21,920 nt of DNA from Akkermansiaceae bacterium (GTDB lineage: Bacteria > Verrucomicrobiota > Verrucomicrobiia > Verrucomicrobiales > Akkermansiaceae), in contig JAQGPE010000536.1 of assembly GCA_028293225.1 (NCBI GenBank), positions 1 through 21,920 of the forward strand, written 5' to 3'. A program made the translations under genes and the position numbers. Below the pieces are notes generated by a model that was given only the letters and a program-made list of their open reading frames with translations, was not told where the DNA came from and searched no databases. Positions 1 to 6,362 of this stretch are shown here, piece by piece (the first letter of the stretch is position 1; every line of letters begins with the position of its first letter).

Positions 1-51
1 CTCAGCCCGGAACTGATCAAGCTGGTCAGCAGTCTGGACGGCGGTAGCTGA
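1..51 (+). CDS. 3' end of an upstream gene (partial)
   Basis: The first 17 codons read openly in frame 1 as LSPELIKLVSSLDGGS and end with TGA at 49-51. It looks like the C-terminus of a protein that begins outside the window. Too little is visible to assign a family. The next plausible start lies about 50 bases downstream on the same strand, so it may belong to the same transcription unit as the CLC gene. Confidence 0.4.
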   Translation, partial: LSPELIKLVSSLDGGS

Positions 52-100
52 ACCCACCACCCGTCCTGCCCTGTCCCCCTGGTCACGGTCCAAACTGCCC

Positions 101-1789
101 GTGCTGGCCGTGGCGATCGGCTCTTTCGTCACGCTGACCGCGGTGGGCCTGATCGCACTGATCCGCCTGTGCACGAATCTCGCTTTCCATGGCACCGTCT
201 CCTTTGCGGAAGCGCGGCCGGACTTCACCACCTGGGGGGCGTGGGGCATCGCGGTGCCGGTCGTGGGCGGCCTGATCATCGGGGTGATGGCGCGCTGGGG
301 CAGCCCGGCGATCCGCGGCCACGGCATCCCGGAAGCGATGCAGGCGATCGGCACGGCCGACAGCCGCATCCCCGGCCGGGCGGCGATCCTGAAGCCGCTG
401 TCGGCCGCGATCTCCATCGGCACCGGCGGCCCTTTCGGGGCAGAGGGCCCGATCATCGCCACCGGCGGGGCGATCGGCTCGCTGGTGGGCCAGTGGCTGC
501 CGAGCAGTCCGGTGCAGCGCAAGATCCTGCTGGCGGCAGGCGCGGCGGCGGGGATGACGGCGATTTTCGGCACGCCTCTCGCGGCGGTGCTGCTGGCGAT
601 CGAGTTGCTGCTGTTCGAGTATCGCGGCCGCAGCTTTCTGCCGGTGGCGCTGGCGGCGGGCACGGCGATGGCGCTGCGCTCCTGCTTTCACGAGCCGCTG
701 CCGATGTTCCCTCTGGAGTTCTCCGCGGTGCCGGATCTGCCGGTTTCATTCGGAGCGCTGGTCATCGGCGGCTTTTGCGGATTGCTCTCCGTAGGCATCA
801 CGAAAGCGGTCTACGCGGTGGAGGACGCCTTCGAAAAACTGCCGCTGCACTGGATGTGGTGGCCGGCACTGGGGGGTATCGCCGTGGGCCTGATCGGCTG
901 GTACGACCCGCGCACACTGGGTGTTGGCTACGACAATCTGCGTACTTTACTCGACGGCCACCTGGCGGTCGCGGCGATCGCGATGCTGGGTGTCGCGAAG
1001 TTCTGCTCCTGGGTGATCGCGCTGGGCAGCGGCACCTCCGGCGGCACGCTGGCGCCGGTGATGACCGTCGGCGGAGCCTTTGGCGCGCTGGCGGCCCACG
1101 CGGTGCACGGCGTGCCGGGATTCGAGGGCTTTCCAATCGGGCTCGGCGTGTTGATCGGCATGGCCGCCACCTTTGCCGGGGCGTCGCGCGCTTTCCTGGC
1201 CTCGGTGGCCTTTGCCTACGAGGCGACTCACGCGACCGCTTCCTTCGGACCGCTGCTGCTCGGGTGCGGCGCGGCGGTGCTGGTGTCGCGGGTGCTGATG
1301 CGGGAAACGATCATGACAGAAAAGCTGGCCCGCCGCGGGGTGCGCATCCCCAGCGACTACGAGCCGGATTTCCTGCATGCCCTGGCGGTGCAGGCGGTGA
1401 TGGAGACCGGACCGCTGACCGCGCGACCGGACGACACCGTCGCCGAACTGGCGGCACGGCTGGGCACCATCGGCTCACCGTGGCACGATGTCCGGCTGAT
1501 TCCGGTGACTGATGAAGCGGGCACGCTGCTGGCGGTGCTTTCGCGCGCCGATCTCTTCGATGCCCTGGAGGCCTCGCCCTCCATCACCGCGCTGGAAGCC
1601 GGGGTGTTGAAGCCGGTCACGATTCACCCGGAGCAGCCGGTTTCGGAGGCGGTCGACCGCATGATCCGCCACAGCATTGGCCGCCTGCCGGTGGTCGATC
1701 GCTCCGCCGCGCCGAAGCTCATCGGCCTGATCACCCGCCGCGCGATTCTCGACGCCCGCAAGCATCAGCTCGACTCCGAGGTCCACTAG
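101..1789 (+). CDS. CLC-family anion channel/transporter with C-terminal CBS pair
   Basis: Integral membrane protein of 562 residues that should move chloride or a related anion across the cytoplasmic membrane. The CLC signatures appear in order: GHGIPEAM (73-80), GAEGP (113-117, with the gating glutamate E115 kept) and GGTLAPV (314-320), among about ten hydrophobic segments up to residue 400. Two cytoplasmic CBS domains follow (about 428-490 and 500-557), which in this family often bind adenine nucleotides. Aligned by eye with E. coli ClcA, the central Ser107 becomes His74, Tyr445 becomes Thr379 and the inner proton glutamate Glu203 becomes Leu169, so selectivity and proton coupling may differ. 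The start is GTG 101, the only standard start after the in-frame stop at 14-16. No Shine-Dalgarno is visible and a non-standard upstream start is possible. Probably the first visible gene of a unit running to 2983. Confidence 0.93.
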   Translation: MLAVAIGSFVTLTAVGLIALIRLCTNLAFHGTVSFAEARPDFTTWGAWGIAVPVVGGLIIGVMARWGSPAIRGHGIPEAMQAIGTADSRIPGRAAILKPLSAAISIGTGGPFGAEGPIIATGGAIGSLVGQWLPSSPVQRKILLAAGAAAGMTAIFGTPLAAVLLAIELLLFEYRGRSFLPVALAAGTAMALRSCFHEPLPMFPLEFSAVPDLPVSFGALVIGGFCGLLSVGITKAVYAVEDAFEKLPLHWMWWPALGGIAVGLIGWYDPRTLGVGYDNLRTLLDGHLAVAAIAMLGVAKFCSWVIALGSGTSGGTLAPVMTVGGAFGALAAHAVHGVPGFEGFPIGLGVLIGMAATFAGASRAFLASVAFAYEATHATASFGPLLLGCGAAVLVSRVLMRETIMTEKLARRGVRIPSDYEPDFLHALAVQAVMETGPLTARPDDTVAELAARLGTIGSPWHDVRLIPVTDEAGTLLAVLSRADLFDALEASPSITALEAGVLKPVTIHPEQPVSEAVDRMIRHSIGRLPVVDRSAAPKLIGLITRRAILDARKHQLDSEVH

Positions 1790-1808
1790 CCCTTTCCCCC
1801 CGATTGCC

Positions 1809-2147
1809 ATGAAAACCGCGCTCCTGATTCTGCTGGCCGCCCTGGTCATCGTTTCAGGAGTGTCGGTCTTCGCGACGGAGGAGTTGCTGGTCGTGCCGGC
1901 CACCCTGGCGATCGCACTGCTGGCCGTCCTCGCGGCCGCGGATCAACTGCAGCGGACCGGCCAACTGAATGCCCGCACCGCGACGATCGTCGTGGCGGGG
2001 GCTCTGCTGATCAGCGTGACCGGTGTCGCCAACCTGCCGCGAAAGCTGCTCGGCGGCCATGGAGCGGCAGCCCGGCAGAAAGGTGAAATTTTGGCCACAC
2101 CGGAGGCCGCGATGGCGCGTGACATCCCCGGCGGAGCGCCTAAATAA
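1809..2147 (+). CDS. small membrane protein of unknown function
   Basis: Protein of 112 residues with three hydrophobic segments (about 3-20, 27-45 and 58-76) and a hydrophilic, Gly/Ala-rich tail. I do not recognise a family. The start is the ATG at 1809, where a hydrophobic N-terminus begins at once. The gene lies 19 bases after the CLC stop and 6 bases before the next start on the same strand, so co-transcription with the anion channel is likely and a role in the same membrane process is possible. No Shine-Dalgarno is evident. Existence as a gene is supported by codon-position GC bias and tight packing; function is open. Confidence 0.75.
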   Translation: MKTALLILLAALVIVSGVSVFATEELLVVPATLAIALLAVLAAADQLQRTGQLNARTATIVVAGALLISVTGVANLPRKLLGGHGAAARQKGEILATPEAAMARDIPGGAPK

Positions 2148-2153
2148 ACGCCC

Positions 2154-2576
2154 ATGCGAAAAGAATGGCTGATCCTGCTGGGCTGCTGCGGCGTGTCCCT
2201 GTTTTCCTGCGCCGGCACCTCCGACCCCACCGCCCAGCCTGCGACCGCGCTGGATGGCAAGCTGGAGCAGGCCACGGTGGAAGACTACATCCTGGCCCAA
2301 CCGGACGCGTATGTGGGCGAGAAATCCCCGGCCGCTTTCCGCACCCGGGTGCTGGCGGCCCGCGCGCTGCCGCAGAATACCGGCCGGGATGCCGACAGCC
2401 TCTATATCCCCGCAGAGGAGACGCTCCCGGCGAAATCCTTTCAGGTCAACCGCAAGCGCCACTCGCTGGTCTGGCAGGTCATCGACCGCAGCAGCGACAA
2501 GCCCGCCAAGCGCTATGAGCGCATCCGCTACAAGAGCAAGTGGTGGGATTTGAACTCGCCGATGGGACCGTGGTGA
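2154..2576 (+). CDS. putative lipoprotein, unknown function
   Basis: Protein of 140 residues with a bacterial lipoprotein signal: MRKEW, a hydrophobic core, then LFSC with Cys19 as the likely lipidated residue (lipobox L-F-S-C). The mature part is rich in charged residues and contains short stretches such as AKRYERIRYKSKWWDL near the C-terminus. No catalytic motif or known domain is recognised. The gene starts 6 bases after the small membrane protein gene. Its stop at 2574-2576 lies about 20 bases before the next gene's best start, consistent with one operon. It would be anchored to the inner or outer membrane facing the periplasm. The lipoprotein call is firm; the role is unknown. Confidence 0.78.
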   Translation: MRKEWLILLGCCGVSLFSCAGTSDPTAQPATALDGKLEQATVEDYILAQPDAYVGEKSPAAFRTRVLAARALPQNTGRDADSLYIPAEETLPAKSFQVNRKRHSLVWQVIDRSSDKPAKRYERIRYKSKWWDLNSPMGPW

Positions 2577-2584
2577 GATTCACC

Positions 2585-2590
2585 GGAGGA
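2585..2590 (+). promoter_or_regulatory. ribosome-binding site deciding the start at 2597
   Basis: GGAGGA lies 6 bases before ATG 2597. Most genes in this window have no recognisable Shine-Dalgarno, so this strong one favours 2597 over the GTG candidates at 2540, 2570 and 2573. Confidence 0.6.
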
Positions 2591-2596
2591 AAGCAG

Positions 2597-2983
2597 ATGA
2601 GCGCCGCCTTGATCCAGCGCCTGCGCGACCACCAGAGCCGCCAGAGTTGCGACTCGCTCACCGAGCGGGAGTGCAATGTTTGCACGTCGCTCGAAGGCTT
2701 GAGTACCGATACCGGCAAGCCGTTCTGGCTGCAAATCCTGGGCGGCATGCTTAATTTCCTGCACCTCAACGATGCGGAGAAGGATTTCCTGCTCGGCGAG
2801 ATCCTGGACGAACTGGGGGGATTGGATCCGAAGAGCGTGCAATTGGAAGAGGGTCTCTATGTGACCTTTCCCGTGGATGAAATGCCCAGCCCGGTGGTCG
2901 ACGCGCTGCTGATGCGAATCCTGGAAGAGTATCTGGCCGTGAATGAATCCACGGTCGGGATCACGACCGAAAACTTCGGGTAG
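2597..2983 (+). CDS. small acidic protein of unknown function
   Basis: Soluble protein of 128 residues when started at ATG 2597. This start is preferred because GGAGGA at 2585-2590 sits 6 bases upstream, the best ribosome-binding site in this part of the window. Earlier in-frame GTG codons exist at 2540, 2570 and 2573; GTG 2573 would overlap the previous stop as GTGA and would allow translational coupling. The protein has Cys18, Cys26 and Cys29 (ECNVC), a hydrophobic helix around 44-56 (WLQILGGMLNFL) and an acidic helical second half. No signal peptide and no recognised family. It closes the apparent operon; the following 100 bases hold a hairpin-prone GC stretch and a palindrome. Confidence 0.68.
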   Translation: MSAALIQRLRDHQSRQSCDSLTERECNVCTSLEGLSTDTGKPFWLQILGGMLNFLHLNDAEKDFLLGEILDELGGLDPKSVQLEEGLYVTFPVDEMPSPVVDALLMRILEEYLAVNESTVGITTENFG

Positions 2984-3023
2984 CGTTGCTCCGGCCTGGA
3001 GCCGGCGTTTCGGTGGGAGCGGA

Positions 3024-3041
3024 GAAATTTGATCAAATTTC
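3024..3041. promoter_or_regulatory. perfect 18-bp palindrome, candidate operator
   Basis: GAAATTTGATCAAATTTC is its own reverse complement over all 18 bases. It is AT-rich in otherwise GC-rich surroundings and ends 42 bases before the start of the sigma factor gene. No T-run follows, so it does not look like an intrinsic terminator of the preceding operon. A dimeric regulator binding site is the more natural reading. The regulator is unknown. Confidence 0.5.
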
Positions 3042-3083
3042 CCGTTCGGTTTCGCCTATGACTGGTGAATAGCCACTGAAACC

Positions 3084-4679
3084 ATGGAGCTCCCGGAACC
3101 CATCCTGCTGGACCGCTACCTGAAAGCGGGCGACCACGCCGCCTTCACGGAGCTGGTGCGGCGCCATCTGCCGCTGGTGCATGCCGCGTCCCTGCGGGTG
3201 ACGCGAAATGGCGCCCAGGCGGAAGAGGCGGCGCAACTGGTCTTCACCAAACTGGCCGGCCTGCGCAGCGCCCCGCCAGTCCCCCTGATCGTGTGGCTGC
3301 ACCGCACCACCCGCTCAGCCTCGCTCAATCTGATCCGCGCCGAGTCCCGGCGCCGCAAGTGGGAATCCCTGGCCGCCGCCTCCGCCATGTCTCCAACGTC
3401 CTCTCCCTGGGAACGCATTTCGCCCGTGCTGGATGAAGTCATCGATGAGCTTCCCCGCGACGACCGGCACCTGGTGCTGGCCCGCTTCATCCAGGGTGAA
3501 TCCCACGCCGCCCTGGCCCGCGCGCTGGGTCTGTCCGAGGACGCCGCCCGCATGCGGGTGAACCGGGCGCTGGAGAAGCTGCGCGGCCGGCTGGCAAAGC
3601 GCGGCATCACCACCACGGCCACCGCGCTGGGCCTGGCACTGCCCGCCCACGCCGCCTCCTCCCTGGCCCCTGCGCTGTTCCTTTCCGTGTCGCAGACCGC
3701 GTTGGCCAGTGCCGCCGCAGCCACCACCACCCTGTCGGTTTCCACCGTTACCCTGATCCTTATGACCAAGAAATCCGCACTCATCGCAGGAGCCGCCGCG
3801 CTCCTGCTCGTCGGCGCTGGCGCCGTGGCGCTCCATTCGACGACCGCCCCGCCGCCACTGGCCGGCGATACGCCCCGGCCTCCCCGGCCCACCCCAGGCG
3901 GCGATCCTCTTTCGCGCGGAGCCGGGCTGCCTGCCCTGGCCGGCGACGCCCCCGGTTCCCGCAAGGCCTCGGTCCGGCAGGAGAACTCCGGAACCCGTGG
4001 TGAGATCTTCCAGGAGATCATCCAGAAAACCGGTTTCCAAGGCGACATCACCGCCGAAACGATCATGGCCAAGGAGAAGGAATACAACGACGCACGGATC
4101 GAGCAGCGGCTCGCCTCCCTGACGCGAGCGCTGAACCTGACCCCGCTTCAGAACCAGGAACTGCGCAAGATCCTGGGCGACGCGATCCAGCGCCCGGAGC
4201 CGTCCGAGGTCACCGCCAAGACCGTGGCCAGCGAAGACGTCACCGTGTCCTACTCGATCGCCGGGCAGCCCGGAAATCAGCCGCTCTTCAGTCTGGCGGA
4301 TGACAACCCCTATCTGGAGAAGCTTCGCAACCAGTTGAACGACCCGCAGCAGCAGGCCCTGGATCAGTTGCGCCAGCAGGAGCGTGAACAGGCGGTACGG
4401 CTGAAGACCCAGTCGGAGCTGCTGGACATGCAGCGGGCGATGTCCCTGGAGCCCGGCCAGGAACAGCGGATCTCCGAAATACTAGCCTCCCAGTATGAAC
4501 CGGATCTGCCACAGGACGAGGCCAGCCGCAGCGCCCGGGACGAGGCGAAAGATACCGCGCTGCGCGGAATCCTCTCACCGGAGCAGATGAACGTTTACCA
4601 GAAGAGCCGCGAGCGCATGGCCCCCACGGTGGCGACCATGATTTTCAAGGCGCCTCCGTCCGGAAACGACGGCAAGTGA
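3084..4679 (+). CDS. ECF-type sigma-70 factor fused to membrane-anchored C-terminal helical domain
   Basis: Protein of 531 residues. Sigma region 2 spans about 8-90 (LVRRHLPLVHAASLRVT, then the WLHRTTRSASLNLIRAESRRR stretch) and region 4 about 113-172, with the helix-turn-helix SHAALARALGLSEDAARMRVNRAL. An Ala/Thr-rich stretch (175-226) leads to one strong transmembrane segment (about 231-250), a Pro/Gly-rich linker (253-292) and a long charged helical region (300-520). That region holds repeated LT/LxPxQ turns (NLTPLQ 351, SLEPGQ 454, LSPEQ 497) reminiscent of Spy/CpxP-type envelope proteins. An ordinary ECF sigma is about 180 residues. The topology suggests a membrane-tethered sigma with an outside sensor domain that would need release or a conformational signal to act; this is inference. 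An internal ATG at residue 227 (base 3762) precedes a signal-peptide-like MTKK plus hydrophobic core, so a separate exported product is an alternative. No anti-sigma gene is adjacent. Confidence 0.88.
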   Translation: MELPEPILLDRYLKAGDHAAFTELVRRHLPLVHAASLRVTRNGAQAEEAAQLVFTKLAGLRSAPPVPLIVWLHRTTRSASLNLIRAESRRRKWESLAAASAMSPTSSPWERISPVLDEVIDELPRDDRHLVLARFIQGESHAALARALGLSEDAARMRVNRALEKLRGRLAKRGITTTATALGLALPAHAASSLAPALFLSVSQTALASAAAATTTLSVSTVTLILMTKKSALIAGAAALLLVGAGAVALHSTTAPPPLAGDTPRPPRPTPGGDPLSRGAGLPALAGDAPGSRKASVRQENSGTRGEIFQEIIQKTGFQGDITAETIMAKEKEYNDARIEQRLASLTRALNLTPLQNQELRKILGDAIQRPEPSEVTAKTVASEDVTVSYSIAGQPGNQPLFSLADDNPYLEKLRNQLNDPQQQALDQLRQQEREQAVRLKTQSELLDMQRAMSLEPGQEQRISEILASQYEPDLPQDEASRSARDEAKDTALRGILSPEQMNVYQKSRERMAPTVATMIFKAPPSGNDGK

Positions 4680-4833
4680 CCAGCCCCCGGGGACACCGGT
4701 AGTCCGGGGACGCCCGGCAACCCTGCCTTCCCCCTTTCTTTCGCGGCAGCCCGGCGGGGACATCATGATAGTTCCGCCACCGCGTGCATCGCCGCTGCTT
4801 GGGTCAAGCGTCTGACGCGATCCCTATACAAGC

Positions 4834-4865
4834 GCAGACACCGGAAAAAGGGTTCCGGCGTCTGC
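4834..4865. promoter_or_regulatory. strong hairpin (13-position stem, one mismatch, 6-nt loop)
   Basis: GCAGACACCGGAA pairs with TTCCGGCGTCTGC across the loop AAAGGG, with one A/C mismatch. No T-run follows on either strand, so a canonical intrinsic terminator is not supported. It could be a leader RNA element or a repeat-type hairpin. Confidence 0.5.
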
Positions 4866-4935
4866 TGGTCCTTCGGGGGGATGAACCATCCATAAGAGTC
4901 TGCTCGGGGGGTGTCTCGCTCTTACGTCATCACTC

Positions 4936-4986
4936 TGTCCGATTTTGCGCCTGTTGCCTATACCGCTTTCGCGGGGACGCGATCAC
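4936..4986 (+). repeat. copy A of a dispersed 51-bp block
   Basis: The block begins TGTCCGATTT and ends in ATACCGCT, TCGCGGGG and CGCGATCAC elements. It aligns without gaps to 16089-16139, identical at about 37 of 51 positions, with a divergent middle. TCGCG and CGCGA flank a GGGA loop and can form a small hairpin. It lies 79 bases before the start of an exported-protein gene. Confidence 0.55.
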
Positions 4987-5065
4987 AGTACCAGGGATGG
5001 CTCCTCGTGGCAGCTTGACCCCAGGCGGGAACCGTCCAACCTCATGCATTGATTTTCCGCCGCTT

Positions 5066-5512
5066 ATGAAAGCCATCACGTTTCCTGCCCTTTCGCGCCT
5101 CGTCCTTCTCCCGATACTCCTTGCCGGAACGCTGCACGGAGCAAGAACGCCCCTCACAGATGAGTTGAAATTCTATCGAGAAGAAGCGTCGGACATCCTT
5201 TTGGTTAGACTGAAAGACGGAGTGATGACCCTCGATCAGCGCTTCAAGGGCAGCATCGCTCAGAAGGACGTGCTCGCGCGAATCGCCCGGGACGGCCTGC
5301 AACTCGACCCCAGCCGCGGCGCGATCACCAGGCACCTGATCTTTCTCTATCCGAACAGCAAGGTGGTCGCCGAAGGAGCGGACAGCCAGTCGTGCATTTA
5401 CGCCAAGGAAATGACGGTGCGGGAGGAAGCGGGCAAATCCTGGGTCGTCCTGCAGGGAGGGGAAAAAATCCCGACCGGCGATCTGCCGCGGTTGATGAAG
5501 GAGACTCGCTGA
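5066..5512 (+). CDS. exported protein of unknown function
   Basis: Protein of 148 residues started at ATG 5066, where a typical signal peptide begins: MKAIT, a hydrophobic core (LVLLPILLAGTL) and a probable cleavage site near HGA-RT (about residue 26). The frame is open further upstream, but those residues are not signal-like and lie in a repeat-bearing leader, so the longer start is rejected. The mature part mixes beta-type and charged segments (DILLVRLKDGVMTLDQRF, then HLIFLYPNSKVVAEG) and ends in a basic tail. No known domain is recognised. The next gene on the strand starts 90 bases downstream. It shares its type of leader region with the gene at 16309, which is the only hint about regulation. 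Confidence 0.72.
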   Translation: MKAITFPALSRLVLLPILLAGTLHGARTPLTDELKFYREEASDILLVRLKDGVMTLDQRFKGSIAQKDVLARIARDGLQLDPSRGAITRHLIFLYPNSKVVAEGADSQSCIYAKEMTVREEAGKSWVVLQGGEKIPTGDLPRLMKETR

Positions 5513-5602
5513 GCCGAGATCCTCCAAAAGCCACCCTCAAACGAAGGGACGCGATGGAGAGTCCCGAGGCCACGAAGCGGGATCGACATCCCGGCCGTTT
5601 TC

Positions 5603-6211
5603 ATGATGACTTCAGAGGTGGTGACGCGCCAACGCCTGCAACTCCTCGCTCTCTTCCTGATCGTGGCCACGCTGTGCCATTTCGCCGCGCGGACATTGCT
5701 GGTGAAAACCGCGACGCCAGGAGCGGCCTCCTCCGGAGAAAACAGCGGGACGGCAGATTATTCTGCGGGAGGACGCGCGATAGGCACTGAGCACACCGGA
5801 ACCGCTCGCAAGCTCACCAATCGCACCAACAGCGAACGCGATCCCGCGGGGATGAGCCCGGCTAAGCTCGCCGAGCTGAAGCAGAAATATCACCAGCGCC
5901 TCGATCTCTGGTATGACGATGCGCGCGCCAACCCGCTGATCCTGGACCTGGCAGGAATCTCCAGGGAACGGCTGCCAGAACTTCAGAGGGTGGTGGACTT
6001 GGTCAACGAAGAGGCTACCCGGAGGCTCAAGGATTGCTTTCACCGTGCCGGGGTGCCAGCAGGAGCGAAAGCCTCTCCAAGAACTGATGCACCAGGAAAT
6101 GGCCGCTCGTTTCGGGGAGGAGGCTGCGGAGGTCATGACGGCTTGCTCGCCAGCGTGGGGGAATATCGGAGCCATGGCCGGTTGCGAGCTCAGCGGCTCT
6201 TTTTCCCGTAA
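5603..6211 (+). CDS. membrane-anchored helical protein, N-terminal part of a frameshifted gene
   Basis: Starts ATGATG at 5603, with a single N-terminal hydrophobic segment (residues about 13-31, LQLLALFLIVATLCHFAARTL), a Ser/Gly/Thr linker, then a helical domain (about 85-150: MSPAKLAELKQKYHQRL, ISRERLPELQRVVDLVNEEATRRLKDCF). After about base 6050 the translation becomes Gly/Arg-rich and unlike the family. The overlapping frame from 6045 continues the domain instead. Removing one G from the run at 6050-6053 would join both parts into one protein of about 252 residues (5603-6362) that parallels the gene at 6359. Either the gene is broken or the sequence has a homopolymer error. Function unknown. 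No Shine-Dalgarno seen. Confidence 0.6.
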   Translation: MMTSEVVTRQRLQLLALFLIVATLCHFAARTLLVKTATPGAASSGENSGTADYSAGGRAIGTEHTGTARKLTNRTNSERDPAGMSPAKLAELKQKYHQRLDLWYDDARANPLILDLAGISRERLPELQRVVDLVNEEATRRLKDCFHRAGVPAGAKASPRTDAPGNGRSFRGGGCGGHDGLLASVGEYRSHGRLRAQRLFFP

Positions 6212-6362
6212 TCGGCTGAACCCCGCCGATCTGCAGCTAACCGTGAACTTCAAGAGTCCGGATTCCTCAGGACCTTCGGGAATGGTGTCCATGTACAGCC
6301 AAAAGGCTATCCGCGAGAGATTCGGCGACCTCTTCGACGATCTGCTGAAAAACTCCCCATGA
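6045..6362 (+). CDS. C-terminal part of the frameshifted helical protein
   Basis: This frame carries the missing C-terminal half of the gene that starts at 5603: QELMHQEMAARFGEEAAEVM, a Gly/Ala/Cys stretch, then QLTVNFKSPDSSGPSG and a final RFGDLFDDLLKN. The last parts match the gene at 6359, whose end reads VSFSYRNPETN and YGDFFTDLLNP in the same order, so the two are paralogues. The nominal GTG start at 6045 has no ribosome-binding site and is probably not a true initiation site. The stop TGA at 6360-6362 overlaps the next start in an ATGA arrangement, which implies that translation through this part normally feeds into the next gene. Confidence 0.55.
   Translation: MPGCQQERKPLQELMHQEMAARFGEEAAEVMTACSPAWGNIGAMAGCELSGSFSRNRLNPADLQLTVNFKSPDSSGPSGMVSMYSQKAIRERFGDLFDDLLKNSP

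Larger units (their letters stand above)
4680..5065 (+). other. 386-bp non-coding leader with hairpin, G-tracts and shared block
   Basis: No convincing gene lies between the sigma factor and the next start. An open frame runs through from 4784, but its sequence is Arg/Cys-rich and unlike protein until the signal peptide at 5066. The stretch holds a GC-rich imperfect inverted repeat just after the sigma stop (about 4685-4710), a strong hairpin at 4834-4865, two six-G tracts (4875-4880 followed by ATG, 4906-4911 followed by TG) and a 51-bp block (4936-4986) that recurs at 16089-16139. No clear sigma-70 promoter was found. Confidence 0.55.

Noticed and set aside
83..691. Arg/Gln-rich minus-strand frame opposite the CLC gene
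   Set aside because: Low-complexity antisense translation of a confidently identified CLC coding sequence.
4685..4710. Intrinsic terminator after the sigma gene
   Set aside because: The inverted repeat CCCCGGGGAC / GTCCGGGG needs a two-base bulge and has no T-run directly behind it.
4784..5065. Open frame extending the gene at 5066 upstream by 94 codons
   Set aside because: The translation is Arg/Cys-rich and unlike a protein domain, lies over the hairpin and shared block, and a normal signal peptide begins at ATG 5066.
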